Assembly (NCBI GenBank): GCA_902363045.1
Contig: CABIYX010000001.1
Location: forward strand, 85,737-149,736
From: Clostridiales bacterium
GTDB lineage: Bacteria; Bacillota; Clostridia; Oscillospirales; Oscillospiraceae
Direction of reading: 5' to 3'
DNA: 64,000 bases
Part shown: one piece after another, positions 50,209 through 59,298 of the stretch
Layout of the letters: each line of letters starts with the position of its first letter
Numbering within the stretch: the stretch's first letter is position 1
Translations under genes and position numbers: made by a program
Notes under the pieces: generated by a model
What the model saw: the letters and a program-made list of their open reading frames with translations, nothing else
What the model was told of the DNA's origin: nothing
Database searches by the model: none

Positions 50209-50514
50209 GTGCAGGCAGAGATTTGTAACTGATTCCATGCAGTAAAAATTCAGAGCATAGCCTGATAAAGCTCGTTTCAAAGATATGCAGCAGACCAGAA
50301 AACAGGTTCCTGATCCAGTTATCCTTCGTCGCAAGAATGCCCTGATTGCATTTTCTGCAAACGGAAAGCGGAGGACCGACTGCTTAGACTGTTGCTTGAC
50401 TATATTGGCAATCAGCCATTCAAAAGGAACCCAGCCTGTGGTTCACCAGAATAAATTGTACCGGACATTTCTATCACTTCCAAGTGCATGACATCCTGAA
50501 TGAGAATATATTTG

Positions 50515-50543
50515 TTGTCCGCAAGCGCCAGATGTAGTATATT
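50515..50543 (+). promoter_or_regulatory. Promoter of the LysR gene
   Basis: TTGTCC, 17 bases, TATATT, followed two bases later by metal box 10. Confidence 0.65.
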
Positions 50544-50545
50544 GT

Positions 50546-50563
50546 GGTTAGCAATAGCAAACC
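50546..50563. promoter_or_regulatory. Metal-box palindrome 10 (GGTTAGC-AATA-GCAAACC)
   Basis: Same distance from the -10 box as palindromes 1, 4 and 12. Confidence 0.75.
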
Positions 50564-50584
50564 GATGGCATGGGGGACAGATCA

Positions 50585-51487
50585 ATGGAAATAAAACAAC
50601 TGGAGAGCTTTGTGACTGCCTGCGAACGCGGAAGCCTTTCGCAAGCGGCGGCTTGTATGTACACCACGCAGCCAAATGTCAGCAAAACCATCCGAACCTT
50701 AGAGCATGAACTGGGGCGGCCCCTTTTGGTCCGGAGCGGGAAAGGCGTACAGCCTACGGTTTATGGAAAGAACGTGCTGGAGTATGCGAAGCTGATTCTG
50801 AGAGCAACGGCTACGATCTCCTCTCTGGCCGTGCCGGATGAGCAGAACGGTCTGCGGCTGTCGGCATATCCCAGCAACATGGTGTCCCGCCTTTTGGTAG
50901 ACTTTTACAAAACCTGGGGGTCTGGAATCCATATTGAGCACCACGAGGGCACCGTGGAGGAGATCACCGACCATGTCCACCAAGGAATTTCTGAAGTTGG
51001 AATCGTATATGTGGCGCAAAAGCAGGCGCCTACATTTCAGCACATTCTTCTCCACAAGAAATTGGAGTTTATTCCGCAGAGTGAAAAGAGCATCTGTGTC
51101 TACGTAGGACCTCAGCACCCACTGTATCATGCGGACAGTGTGGACTTTTCAGATCTTCCAAATCTGAAATTCATGCGTGGAGTACGGGATTTCTTTTCTA
51201 TGGAACATCATCTTGAAACGGTGAGCATGGGGGTCATTGACCAAAGCGTTATGAAGCACGTGATATACAGCGACAGCGACCACTCGATCATCAATTTCCT
51301 GCTCCATACGGATGTTTGCAGTCTGGGCCTGAATTTTATGCACCGCCCCTATGAGCAATATGACATCAAACCGCTGGCCATCAACGGATGCGAGCCGTTT
51401 CTTCAAATCGGCTATGTGCGGGACCCGGAGCGTCCGCTCTCGCCGCAGGCCTCCTGGCTGACAGAGCGCTTTGGAGAAATGCTGTAA
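50585..51487 (+). CDS. LysR-family regulator
   Basis: The 300-residue protein begins MEIKQLESFVTACERGSLSQ; the helix-turn-helix continues AAACMYTTQPNVSKTIRTLE. A two-lobe effector-binding half follows. It is encoded just before the peptide/nickel-type ABC operon in the same direction, and an AT-rich palindrome with metal box 11 lies between. It probably controls that operon, in addition to the metal regulator. The effector is unknown. Confidence 0.85.
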   Translation: MEIKQLESFVTACERGSLSQAAACMYTTQPNVSKTIRTLEHELGRPLLVRSGKGVQPTVYGKNVLEYAKLILRATATISSLAVPDEQNGLRLSAYPSNMVSRLLVDFYKTWGSGIHIEHHEGTVEEITDHVHQGISEVGIVYVAQKQAPTFQHILLHKKLEFIPQSEKSICVYVGPQHPLYHADSVDFSDLPNLKFMRGVRDFFSMEHHLETVSMGVIDQSVMKHVIYSDSDHSIINFLLHTDVCSLGLNFMHRPYEQYDIKPLAINGCEPFLQIGYVRDPERPLSPQASWLTERFGEML

Positions 51488-51491
51488 AAGG

Positions 51492-51508
51492 CATAACAAA
51501 TTGTTATG
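51492..51508. promoter_or_regulatory. 17-base palindrome CATAACAA-A-TTGTTATG
   Basis: A perfect palindrome around one A just past the LysR stop. It may be a LysR-type operator for the ABC operon, or a weak terminator. Confidence 0.5.
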
Positions 51509-51532
51509 GGGTTCCATGAAAAATTGGCCTCT

Positions 51533-51550
51533 GGTAAGTCTTGGCTAACT
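51533..51550. promoter_or_regulatory. Metal-box palindrome 11 (GGTAAGT-CTTG-GCTAACT)
   Basis: Lies 56 bases before the binding-protein gene of the peptide/nickel-type operon. Confidence 0.7.
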
Positions 51551-51606
51551 GCTGTAAAATGAAAAACCATAGCGCAAGACTGTAATATTTAGGACTGGAG
51601 GCTTTT

Positions 51607-53220
51607 ATGAAAAGAAGGATTTTTTCTGTGCTGTTGAGCAGCGCCCTGCTGTTGACGGCGCTCGCCGGCTGCGGACAAGGGGGCGAAGCGGCTCCAAGCG
51701 GAAGCTCGTCCGACGCAGACAGTGAAACGGGTACGCGGGATGAGCTGATATTTGTCAACTACCGGGATATCCGGGATCTGAACCCTCACCTGTACGCCGG
51801 TGAGATGTACGCCCAGAGCATCCTTTACGACACCCTGGTGAGCAATACGGAAGACGGCTATGTGGGCTGTCTGGCGGAAGACTGGACCATCAGCGATGAC
51901 GGCCGGATTTATACCTTCAATATCCGGGACGGCGTAACCTTCTCCGATGGAACGCCCTGCGACGCCAACGCCATTCTGGCCAACTTCAACGCCATCTTGG
52001 AGAACCGTGAGCGCCACACCTGGCTGGAGATGATGAATCTGCTGGTCGGTGTGTCCGCTCCGGACGAGGATACCTTCGTCATTGAGATGAGCGAGCCGTA
52101 CTACCCCATGCTCACCGAGCTGGCTTGCATCCGTCCGTTCGCAATGATTTCCCCTAACTGCATGATCGACGGCAGCACGATGAACGGTGTCAACGGCTAT
52201 ATCGGGACAGGCCCCTATGTGCTCACGGACTTTGTCACTGACGAGTACGCCGTTTTTGAGCGCAACGAGAATTATTGGGGTGAGGCGCCCGCAATTCAGA
52301 AGATCACCGTCAAGGTCATCCCCGACAACCAGACGCGCATTATGGCCCTGGAGAATGAGGAGATCGACCTGATTTTCGGCAAGAACATGCTGGACGCTGA
52401 TGCCATCAGCCAGTATGTGGACAGTGACCGGTTCACCGTAAGCCTGTCTGACCCCACCTCCACCCGGCATATTGTGCTGAACACCACCCACGATATTTTG
52501 GGAGACACAGCGGTGCGAAAGGCGCTCCAGCACGCCACAAACCGGCAGGCCATCTCCGAGGGTATTTTCTACGGCCTGGAACCGGCAGCGGATACCCTTT
52601 ATTCCCCAACCGTTCCCTACTGTGATGTGGATTTGGAGCCCTATGCCTACGACACCGAGGAAGCGGCCCGCCTTCTGGACGAGGCCGGCTGGGTTATGGG
52701 AAGCGACGGGGGCCGCTCCAAGAATGGGCAGAAACTGGAACTGGACCTCCTCTACAATAGCGACAGCGTTACTGAGAAGACCATTTCTGAGTATCTTCAG
52801 AGTGAGTATTTGAAACTGGGCATCTCCCTGAACATCCACGGCGAGGAAGAACAGTCCTATCGTGACAATATGAAGGCCGGTAATTTTGATATGGTGTTCA
52901 ACATCTGCTGGGGTATGCCTTATGATCCCCAGTCCTCTCTGGCCGCTATGAGGGCCCCAGTGTATGGAGACTATGCCGCACAGCAGGGACTGGAGGACAA
53001 GGCAGAGATTGATCAGGCCATCACGGATATCCTCACCTCCACCGATGAGGCAGAACGTCAGGAACTGTATGACTTTGTTCTGACCCGGCTCCATGAGGAT
53101 GCTGTCTACATTCCCCTGACCTACGAAACCAACAAAGCCCTTTATACCTCGGAACTGAAGGGGGTCCACTTCGGCACCGACCAGTATGATGTGGATTTCG
53201 CAAGCATGTACTTCGAGTAA
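51607..53220 (+). CDS. Peptide/nickel-type ABC substrate-binding lipoprotein
   Basis: The 537-residue protein has a lipoprotein signal (LLTALAG then Cys) and the SBP family 5 fold: DLNPHLYAGEMYAQSILYDTL, GCLAEDWTISDDGRIYTF, RDGVTFSDGTPCDA. This family covers oligopeptides, dipeptides, nickel-chelates and opine metallophores. The metal-box promoter favours a metal-chelate substrate. It is the first gene of a seven-gene operon. Ribosome site GGACTGGAGGCTTTT. Confidence 0.9.
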   Translation: MKRRIFSVLLSSALLLTALAGCGQGGEAAPSGSSSDADSETGTRDELIFVNYRDIRDLNPHLYAGEMYAQSILYDTLVSNTEDGYVGCLAEDWTISDDGRIYTFNIRDGVTFSDGTPCDANAILANFNAILENRERHTWLEMMNLLVGVSAPDEDTFVIEMSEPYYPMLTELACIRPFAMISPNCMIDGSTMNGVNGYIGTGPYVLTDFVTDEYAVFERNENYWGEAPAIQKITVKVIPDNQTRIMALENEEIDLIFGKNMLDADAISQYVDSDRFTVSLSDPTSTRHIVLNTTHDILGDTAVRKALQHATNRQAISEGIFYGLEPAADTLYSPTVPYCDVDLEPYAYDTEEAARLLDEAGWVMGSDGGRSKNGQKLELDLLYNSDSVTEKTISEYLQSEYLKLGISLNIHGEEEQSYRDNMKAGNFDMVFNICWGMPYDPQSSLAAMRAPVYGDYAAQQGLEDKAEIDQAITDILTSTDEAERQELYDFVLTRLHEDAVYIPLTYETNKALYTSELKGVHFGTDQYDVDFASMYFE

Positions 53221-53235
53221 TCGTTGATGGCATCG

Positions 53236-53259
53236 GGGCCGCTTCTTTGGAGGCGGCCC
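53236..53259 (+). terminator. Hairpin between binding-protein and permease genes
   Basis: Stem GGGCCGC / GCGGCCC, 16 bases past the stop. Without a T run it probably protects the upstream mRNA or lowers downstream expression. Confidence 0.5.
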
Positions 53260-53393
53260 TTGTGCTGAATTGCCTTCGCTCGCGGGGGTGTTCACACTTT
53301 CCACAGGTGCGAAGCACGTAAGAAGCACGCGTGCGCGGGCTCCGCAAAATAGAGTTTAAGTTTTGCAACTATGCAAAAAAGAAAGGGGCATCT

Positions 53394-54332
53394 ATGAAGC
53401 GCTATGTAATCCGCCGGCTGCTGATGGCAATCCCCCTGCTGCTGGCGATTTCCGTTGTCTGTTTTGTGTTCATCAACCTGATCCCCTCAAATCCGGCGGA
53501 GGTCGTCCTCCGAATCCAGCAGACGCCCATTATCACTGATGAGGCGATTGCGGAGATGGAGGAGGCGCTGGGTCTGAACAAACCTTTTCTGGTGCGGTAT
53601 TTTGACTGGGTCCTGGGCTGTCTCCAGGGGGATTTCGGCATCAGCTATGTCAATCCCGCCCGCACAGTCGCCGGAGAACTGGCCCGCTGCCTGCCCGCCA
53701 CGCTGCAGTTGGCGGCGGCCTCGTTTGTGATCGTGCTGCTGCTGAGCATCCCTATCGGCTTCCTCTGCGCTGTGTACAAGGATGGCTGGTTTGATAAGAT
53801 TATGCGGGGCCTGGTCTTTATCTCCACGGCCATGCCTGCCTATTGGGTTGGGCTGCTCCTGATGTGGGGGATCAGCGTCAAGCTGGGTCTGCTGCCGACC
53901 AACGGAAACGGTACCTGGCAGCATATGATACTGCCTGCCTTTACCGTGGCGCTCAGTTACATCTCTACCTATATCCGGCTCATCCGCAATAATATGCTGG
54001 AGAATATGAAGCAGGATTATGTGCTCTACGCCAATGTCCGCGGCCTGCCCCAGCGCTCCATCTGGGTGAAACATGTGCTCAAAAATTCCATGCACACCTG
54101 CATCGTGGCCATGGGTATGAGCATCCCCCAGATGATTGCCGGCACCATCGTGGTGGAGAACGTGTTTTCCTGGCCGGGGCTGGGGACGCTGTGCATCAGT
54201 TCCATCTTCAATCGTGATCTGCCGGTCATCCAGACTTATGTGCTGTTCATCGGCGTATTGTTCGTGGTATTCAATCTGGTGTTCGACATCCTTCAGACCG
54301 TGTCCGACCCCAGACTGAGAAAGGAGAGCTGA
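53394..54332 (+). CDS. Peptide/nickel-type ABC permease 1
   Basis: The 312-residue protein begins MKRYVIRRLLMAIPLLLAIS and has six spans with the usual coupling loop (DYVLYANVRGLPQRSIWVKHVLKNS), like DppB/NikB. The ATG at 53394 follows AAAGAAAGGGGCATCT. Three bases separate it from the next permease. Confidence 0.9.
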   Translation: MKRYVIRRLLMAIPLLLAISVVCFVFINLIPSNPAEVVLRIQQTPIITDEAIAEMEEALGLNKPFLVRYFDWVLGCLQGDFGISYVNPARTVAGELARCLPATLQLAAASFVIVLLLSIPIGFLCAVYKDGWFDKIMRGLVFISTAMPAYWVGLLLMWGISVKLGLLPTNGNGTWQHMILPAFTVALSYISTYIRLIRNNMLENMKQDYVLYANVRGLPQRSIWVKHVLKNSMHTCIVAMGMSIPQMIAGTIVVENVFSWPGLGTLCISSIFNRDLPVIQTYVLFIGVLFVVFNLVFDILQTVSDPRLRKES

Positions 54333-54335
54333 GCC

Positions 54336-55160
54336 ATGGGAAAACGCTTTCTGCACAACCGTGCCGCTGTGGTGACGGTGGCTTTCGTCCTCCTGATCGC
54401 GCTGATCGGCATTCTTGCCCCGCTCCTGGCGCCGCATGATCCCTATGTTACGGATATCCTCAACAAATTCGCGCCGTACAGCCTGGAGTACCCATTGGGC
54501 ACAGACCATCTGGGCAGGTGCGTCCTCTCCCGCCTGATTTACGGCATCCGGCCAACGCTGGGACTTGCCCTTCTGACCATGCTGGGGACCATCGCACTGG
54601 GCGCGCTGCTGGGCGTTATGGCCGGCTACTTCCGGGGCGTGGTGGAAGAGGTCATCATGCGGGTGGTGGACGTGATGCTTTCCTTCCCCAGCCAGATCAT
54701 GGTGTTCGCCGTGGTGGGCCTTCTGGGGATCAATGTCCAAAATGTCATCATTGCCAATGTGTTCATCAAATGGGCGTGGTATGCCCGCATGATCCGAACC
54801 GGTGTCATGCAGTACCGGGACCGGAACTTTGTTCAGTTCTCCCGGTGCGTGGGAATGCCGGAGCGGTTCATCCTGTTCCGACACCTTCTGCCGTCTATTA
54901 CCTCTGATCTTGCGGTGCTGGCCTCTCTGGATGTGGGCTGGGCCATTATCAATATCTCTACCCTGTCCTTCCTGGGGCTGGGCGTACAGGCCCCAACCCC
55001 GGAATGGGGAGCCATGCTCAACGAGGCGAAGGATGTACTTACCAGTAATCCAACCCAGATGATCGCGCCTGGTATTGCCATCGTGGTTCTGGTGTGCTGC
55101 TTTAATCTGATGGGCGACGCCCTGCGGGATGTGCTGGACCCCAAGGAGGTGGAAAAATGA
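54336..55160 (+). CDS. Peptide/nickel-type ABC permease 2
   Basis: The 274-residue DppC/NikC-like permease has an N-terminal span, the conserved PLGTDHLGRCVLSRLIYG and the loop RDRNFVQFSRCVGMPERFILFRH. It forms the second half of the channel. The stop overlaps the next start (ATGA). Confidence 0.9.
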   Translation: MGKRFLHNRAAVVTVAFVLLIALIGILAPLLAPHDPYVTDILNKFAPYSLEYPLGTDHLGRCVLSRLIYGIRPTLGLALLTMLGTIALGALLGVMAGYFRGVVEEVIMRVVDVMLSFPSQIMVFAVVGLLGINVQNVIIANVFIKWAWYARMIRTGVMQYRDRNFVQFSRCVGMPERFILFRHLLPSITSDLAVLASLDVGWAIINISTLSFLGLGVQAPTPEWGAMLNEAKDVLTSNPTQMIAPGIAIVVLVCCFNLMGDALRDVLDPKEVEK

Positions 55161-55990
55161 CCCCGGTTCTGGAATTGCAAGATCTCCATGTTCTGCTCTG
55201 CACACACCGGCATCAGGGGGTGGAGTTGGTGAAGGGAGTTTCCTTCTCGGTATATCCTGGGGAGTGCCTTGGAATCCTTGGGGAGTCCGGAAGTGGAAAA
55301 TCCATGTCTATGAAAGCGGCGATGGGCCTTTTGGATCATAGCTTCCACGTGCTTGGAAGTGCCAAATTCCAGGGAGAGGAGCTGCTGGGGAGAAGTGATG
55401 AAGAACTGCGCCGTCTAAGAGGCGGTCAGGTAGGCATCATCCTTCAAAACCCGATGACCTGTTTTGATCCTCTCTACCGGATCGGAGCCCAGATTGCCGA
55501 AACCTTTGCGGCCCACAATGATTGGAGCAAGGCGGATATCCGCCAGCGTTCTCTGGAGATGCTGGAGAAAATGCGGATTCGTAATCCGGAGGAGGTGTTG
55601 GAGAAGTACCCGCATCAGCTCTCCGGCGGAATGCTTCAACGGATTATGATTGGCATTGCGACCTCTATGAAGCCGTCCCTTCTGATCGCGGACGAACCTA
55701 CCACAGCTATTGACGCCATCACTCAATTTGAGATCCTGGACGAATTGCTGCGGATCAAGCAGGAACACCAGACAGCGATGGTCTTTATCTCCCATGACTT
55801 GAATGCGATTTCCCGTGTGGCAGACCGGATCGTAGTCCTCAATCAGGGGCTTGTGGTGGACCAAGGCGATTTCCAACACATTCTTCACCATGCAACCGAT
55901 TCCTATACCAAGCTGCTGGTGGAAAAGCGGACGGATGTGATGCGCCGATACAGCCAGGTGCTGGGAGGAAAGGAGCGTGTCTATGCTTGA
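55157..55990 (+). CDS. Peptide/nickel-type ABC ATPase 1
   Basis: The 277-residue ATPase has Walker A GESGSGKSM, an extended Q-loop (GIILQNPMTCFDPLYRIG), signature LSGGMLQR, LIADEPTTAID and FISHDLNAI. Layout is that of DppD/NikD, with a C-terminal tail after residue 240. Confidence 0.9.
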   Translation: MTPVLELQDLHVLLCTHRHQGVELVKGVSFSVYPGECLGILGESGSGKSMSMKAAMGLLDHSFHVLGSAKFQGEELLGRSDEELRRLRGGQVGIILQNPMTCFDPLYRIGAQIAETFAAHNDWSKADIRQRSLEMLEKMRIRNPEEVLEKYPHQLSGGMLQRIMIGIATSMKPSLLIADEPTTAIDAITQFEILDELLRIKQEHQTAMVFISHDLNAISRVADRIVVLNQGLVVDQGDFQHILHHATDSYTKLLVEKRTDVMRRYSQVLGGKERVYA

Positions 55991-56786
55991 ACTGAAAAAT
56001 ATCTGCGTCAGTTTCCGAAGCGAGCGTCAGGACAAGGTGTTCGGACATACCCGTCAGCAGGTGCTCTTTGATGTGTCCCTGAACGTAAAAAGAGGGACCT
56101 GCCTCGGTATTTTGGGAGAGTCCGGCAGCGGAAAATCCACTATGGGCCGGGTGCTTTGCGGGCTTCTGAAACCGGACAGCGGCGAGGCGATTCTGGACGG
56201 CGTATCGGTCTACGCCTCCCGAGCGGGCCGGCGGAACCTGCAGAACAAGCTCAGTGTGGTATTTCAAGACTACACAACCTCTGCCAATCCCCGTTTCCGT
56301 GTCAAAGACATCATCGGCGAGGGCCTGACCGTCCGGGAGCGCCGGGAGGGGGGCCGGCTGGAGCGAAAGAAGGAAATGGCCGCCCTTCTGGAACTGGTGG
56401 GACTCCCTGCTAATTTTGCGGGCAGATTTCCCCACGAGCTCTCCGGCGGCCAGCTTCAGCGGGTGTGCATCGCCAGGGCAGTGGCCTGTAAGCCAGAGGT
56501 CATCCTCTTTGATGAGGCGATCTCCTCCCTGGATGCGCATACCCAGGTCCAGGTAATGGATCTGCTGCGGGATCTGAAGGAAAAGCTGGGGCTGACCTAT
56601 GTATTTATCACCCACGACCTGACCTCGATCACATATCTCTGTGACGATGTGCTGTTCCTCTATCAGGGCCGTGTAACAGAATATTTGCCCGTCAGCCGCA
56701 TCAGCGAGACTAAGGATGAGTACGCCCGGCGGTTGCTGGAGTCCATTGTGGTATTTGACACCGAGACTTCGGAGGTGGACGTATGA
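55983..56786 (+). CDS. Peptide/nickel-type ABC ATPase 2
   Basis: The 267-residue ATPase, like DppF/NikE, has GESGSGKST, VVFQDYTTSANPRF, ELSGGQLQR, LFDEAISSLD and FITHDLTSI. The Walker B pair is D-E-A where most have D-E-P. I prefer the ATG at 55983 (AAGGAG seven bases before). It overlaps both neighbours. Confidence 0.9.
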   Translation: MLELKNICVSFRSERQDKVFGHTRQQVLFDVSLNVKRGTCLGILGESGSGKSTMGRVLCGLLKPDSGEAILDGVSVYASRAGRRNLQNKLSVVFQDYTTSANPRFRVKDIIGEGLTVRERREGGRLERKKEMAALLELVGLPANFAGRFPHELSGGQLQRVCIARAVACKPEVILFDEAISSLDAHTQVQVMDLLRDLKEKLGLTYVFITHDLTSITYLCDDVLFLYQGRVTEYLPVSRISETKDEYARRLLESIVVFDTETSEVDV

Positions 56787-57715
56787 TTTTTTGTGGGATA
56801 ACACTTTTGCCTGGTGAGCGAAAAAACGTACCGCTCCCGGTACCGGATGCTCCGTCCCTGAATGCGCTCTGCCTGTGCGGTGCCGCCCCGGGCAAGACGC
56901 TGGTGGTCACGGCAGGGGTCCACGGCTGCGAGTATGTGGGAATTCAGGCCCTGCGCCGTCTGGCGGCGGACCTGGATCCGGCGAGGCTGTCGGGGAACGT
57001 CATCCTACTGCCGCTGGCAAATCCCAGTGCTTTTTATGCCGGAGCCAAACAGGTGGTGCCGGAGGACGGCGTCAATTTGAACCGAGCCTTCCCCGGCAAC
57101 TCTGCGGGCCCCCTTTCCGCTCGATTGGCCTTTGCCCTGGAGGCGGCTTTATACCCGGAAGCCGATCTGCTGGCAGATCTCCACAGCGGAGACTGCAGCG
57201 AAACGCTTCATCCATTGGTGTTCTTCCCGGCAGCAGGGAAGAAAATGGTCAACCAAGTCTCACTGGATGCCGCCAAGGTCCTGACGGTACCCTACCGGGT
57301 CCGCTCCACCGCCAAGAACGGGCTTTACAGCTGGGCGGTGCAAAGAGACATTCCCGCACTGCTGATTGAGAGGGGCGGGCAGGGGCTTTGGTCTGAACAG
57401 GAGGTGGACGCCTGCTGTGAGGACGTCCGCTCCCTGTTGCGCCATCTGGAGATTATGCCCGGAGGGAACCCGCCGCGGGATCAGCTGGAGATCACAGAAA
57501 CCTTCTATGCAGAAGCTGAGTCGGAGGGATTTTGGTATCCGGCAGTAGGTTTAGACCAACGGGTCCGAAGGGGAGAACTGCTCGGACACCTGGAGGCACT
57601 GTCTGGTTGCCGCTTACAAGAGGTTCGGGCCGAGTTTGACGGCATTGTCCTTTACTACACAATCGCCTTGGGCGTCCGGGCGGGAGATCCGCTGATCGCA
57701 TATGGCCATCCGTAA
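56783..57715 (+). CDS. AstE/aspartoacylase-like M14 metallo-deacylase
   Basis: The 310-residue protein has the M14 zinc motif GVHGCEY (H-x2-E) near residue 48 and the third ligand in LLADLHSGD near 130, and a likely catalytic Glu in LLIERGG. Succinylglutamate desuccinylase and aspartoacylase types remove acyl groups from amino acids. In an operon with a chelate-type importer and a MATE exporter, it could open or trim the imported compound. That is inference. The start overlaps the ATPase stop. Confidence 0.85.
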   Translation: MIFCGITLLPGERKNVPLPVPDAPSLNALCLCGAAPGKTLVVTAGVHGCEYVGIQALRRLAADLDPARLSGNVILLPLANPSAFYAGAKQVVPEDGVNLNRAFPGNSAGPLSARLAFALEAALYPEADLLADLHSGDCSETLHPLVFFPAAGKKMVNQVSLDAAKVLTVPYRVRSTAKNGLYSWAVQRDIPALLIERGGQGLWSEQEVDACCEDVRSLLRHLEIMPGGNPPRDQLEITETFYAEAESEGFWYPAVGLDQRVRRGELLGHLEALSGCRLQEVRAEFDGIVLYYTIALGVRAGDPLIAYGHP

Positions 57716-59039
57716 GGAATTCTGGCGGCTGGCCTGGCCCGCCGCGGCAGAGGGCCTGTTGCTGATGCTGCTCACCGCCGCCGACCTGCTGATGGTTTCC
57801 GCTCTGGGAAACACAGCGGTGGCGGCGGTCAGTATTTTTTCCCAGCCCCGTATGGTGATCCTCTGCGTAACCCGCTCCTACTCTGTTGCACTGAGCGCCT
57901 ATGTTGCCCGCCGGCGCGGCAAGCATCCGGATGAGTCCCTGACCTCCTGTTCCCGCGCTTCGCTCATGCTGGGGTGCGGTCTCTCGATGCTGCTCCTGGT
58001 CGGGACCTGGATTGGAGCTGGCCCGCTTCTACGACTGGCCGGTGCACAGGATGACTATATCAACTTGGGGTTGCAGTATGCCTTTCCCACCCTGGTGAGT
58101 CTGGCGCTCTCCGGTCCGGCTATTGTCCTTCACGGCATCTTGGCGGGGCTTGGCGATACCAAAAGCGTGCTTGTGTCCAATGTGCTAGGCAACGGAGTCA
58201 ATGTCGTGTTCAATGCGCTGCTGATTTACGGTCTGGGCCCATTCCCGCAATTGGGAGTTTTCGGCGCTGGGCTGGGAACTGCTATCGGTGCTGGCGCCAC
58301 GCTGGTCTATACGCTGGCGCTTTTCTTACGGCGGCGGCATCCGGCCACTCTGCGGGGCAGAGGGGCCTGGCTGCCGGAACGGGAATACCTCTGCTCCCTG
58401 GCCCCCCTTGCCACGGGCACATTCCTGGAGCAGGCAGCGGAACGGTTTGGGATGTTCACATTTTCACGCCTGGTAGCAGACCTGGGCACAGCGGCGCTAA
58501 GCGTCCACAACATCTGTGGGAGCCTGTGCGACATTTACTATAGCTTCTCCCAAGGGCTTGGGAAGGCCAGCCTGGTTCAGGCCGGCCAGGCGTTGGGATC
58601 TGGAAGAACGTGCAACCTGAAACGGATCGGGGCCGTATCCCGCCGGGCGGCGCTTTGGACTGGGGGTGCGGCCACGCTGCTCTATTTGCTGCTCCGGTCA
58701 CCCTTGCTTCAGTTCTACCATCTGGAGGGCAACGACCTGGCTCTGGGCTGTGAGATCATGATCTTTGTGGCTGCTGTCAATATTCCGGAGGCATGGGCTA
58801 TGGTCCATGCGGGTCTGCTCCGTGGCTTGGGGCATACCAGTTTTGTGGCCCTCTATTCTCTTATCAGCATCGCAGTGGTGCGGCCGATCCTTACCTTCTT
58901 CCTGGTTTACGAACTTGGTCTTGGATTATACGGAGCATGGATTGCCCTCACTCTCGACCAAACGACAAGAGCGGTCTGTTCCATGCTGGGATCGCGGCAG
59001 ACGATCCGTATCAAGATGAAGGACAGCTCAAATTCATGA
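57702..59039 (+). CDS. MATE-family efflux transporter
   Basis: The 445-residue membrane protein has twelve likely spans in two related halves; typical phrases are LLTAADLLMVSALGNTAVAA and ILAGLGDTKSVLVSNVLGNG. MATE proteins export small organic ions using Na+ or H+. It is the last gene of the operon, overlapping the deacylase gene by 14 bases, which suggests export of the product left after uptake. Confidence 0.9.
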   Translation: MAIRKEFWRLAWPAAAEGLLLMLLTAADLLMVSALGNTAVAAVSIFSQPRMVILCVTRSYSVALSAYVARRRGKHPDESLTSCSRASLMLGCGLSMLLLVGTWIGAGPLLRLAGAQDDYINLGLQYAFPTLVSLALSGPAIVLHGILAGLGDTKSVLVSNVLGNGVNVVFNALLIYGLGPFPQLGVFGAGLGTAIGAGATLVYTLALFLRRRHPATLRGRGAWLPEREYLCSLAPLATGTFLEQAAERFGMFTFSRLVADLGTAALSVHNICGSLCDIYYSFSQGLGKASLVQAGQALGSGRTCNLKRIGAVSRRAALWTGGAATLLYLLLRSPLLQFYHLEGNDLALGCEIMIFVAAVNIPEAWAMVHAGLLRGLGHTSFVALYSLISIAVVRPILTFFLVYELGLGLYGAWIALTLDQTTRAVCSMLGSRQTIRIKMKDSSNS

Positions 59040-59060
59040 TTGCCCTAATACTATCGTGGC

Positions 59061-59264
59061 ATGGATGAGGACTTCTCTCTGCGCTTGACCGATATAGGCC
59101 GAGAGGTAGCCGAGCAGACCTATGAAAAACACTGCTTCTTTACCCGGCGGCTTATTGCGGCCGGGGTCGATCCCCAGACCGCGGAACGGGAGGCCTGCCG
59201 GATGGAGCACACCATCAGCCAGCGGTCCTTTGAATTGTTAAAAGGGGCGGTGGAGCCGGAATGA
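59061..59264 (+). pseudogene. Truncated DtxR-type regulator (winged helix lost)
   Basis: The 67 residues match residues 55-121 of the intact regulator with a few substitutions, keeping His78, Cys100, Glu103 and His104 equivalents but lacking the DNA-binding half and two N-terminal ligands. No ribosome site precedes the ATG. Probably a remnant of duplication; if made, it could still dimerise. Confidence 0.8.
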
Positions 59265-59298
59265 CCGGTAAGCAGTCAGAAGAAAGGGAGGACCCCGC

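Larger units (their letters stand above)
49503..50233 (+). repeat. Duplicated segment, copy 1
   Basis: About 731 bases from within the DtxR gene (codon 55) through the winged-helix gene and its terminator recur at 59061-59792 with scattered base changes. Confidence 0.85.
50209..50584. other. Intergenic stretch before the LysR gene
   Basis: Apart from the end of the duplicated segment, a promoter and metal box 10, I see no gene or hairpin in these 376 bases. Confidence 0.5.

Noticed and set aside
51589-55205. Two long minus-strand frames (579 and 572 residues) across the peptide-type ABC genes
   Set aside because: Both are antisense to clear ABC transporter genes, low in hydrophobic structure and His/Gln-rich as expected for shadows.
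51607-56786. Assignment as a nickel importer (nikABCDE)
   Set aside because: The family is shared by peptide, nickel and opine importers, and nothing in the sequence singles out nickel; no NikR-type regulator is present.
59061-59264. Counting the short DtxR fragment as a functional repressor
   Set aside because: It lacks the whole winged helix and two N-terminal metal ligands and has no ribosome site.
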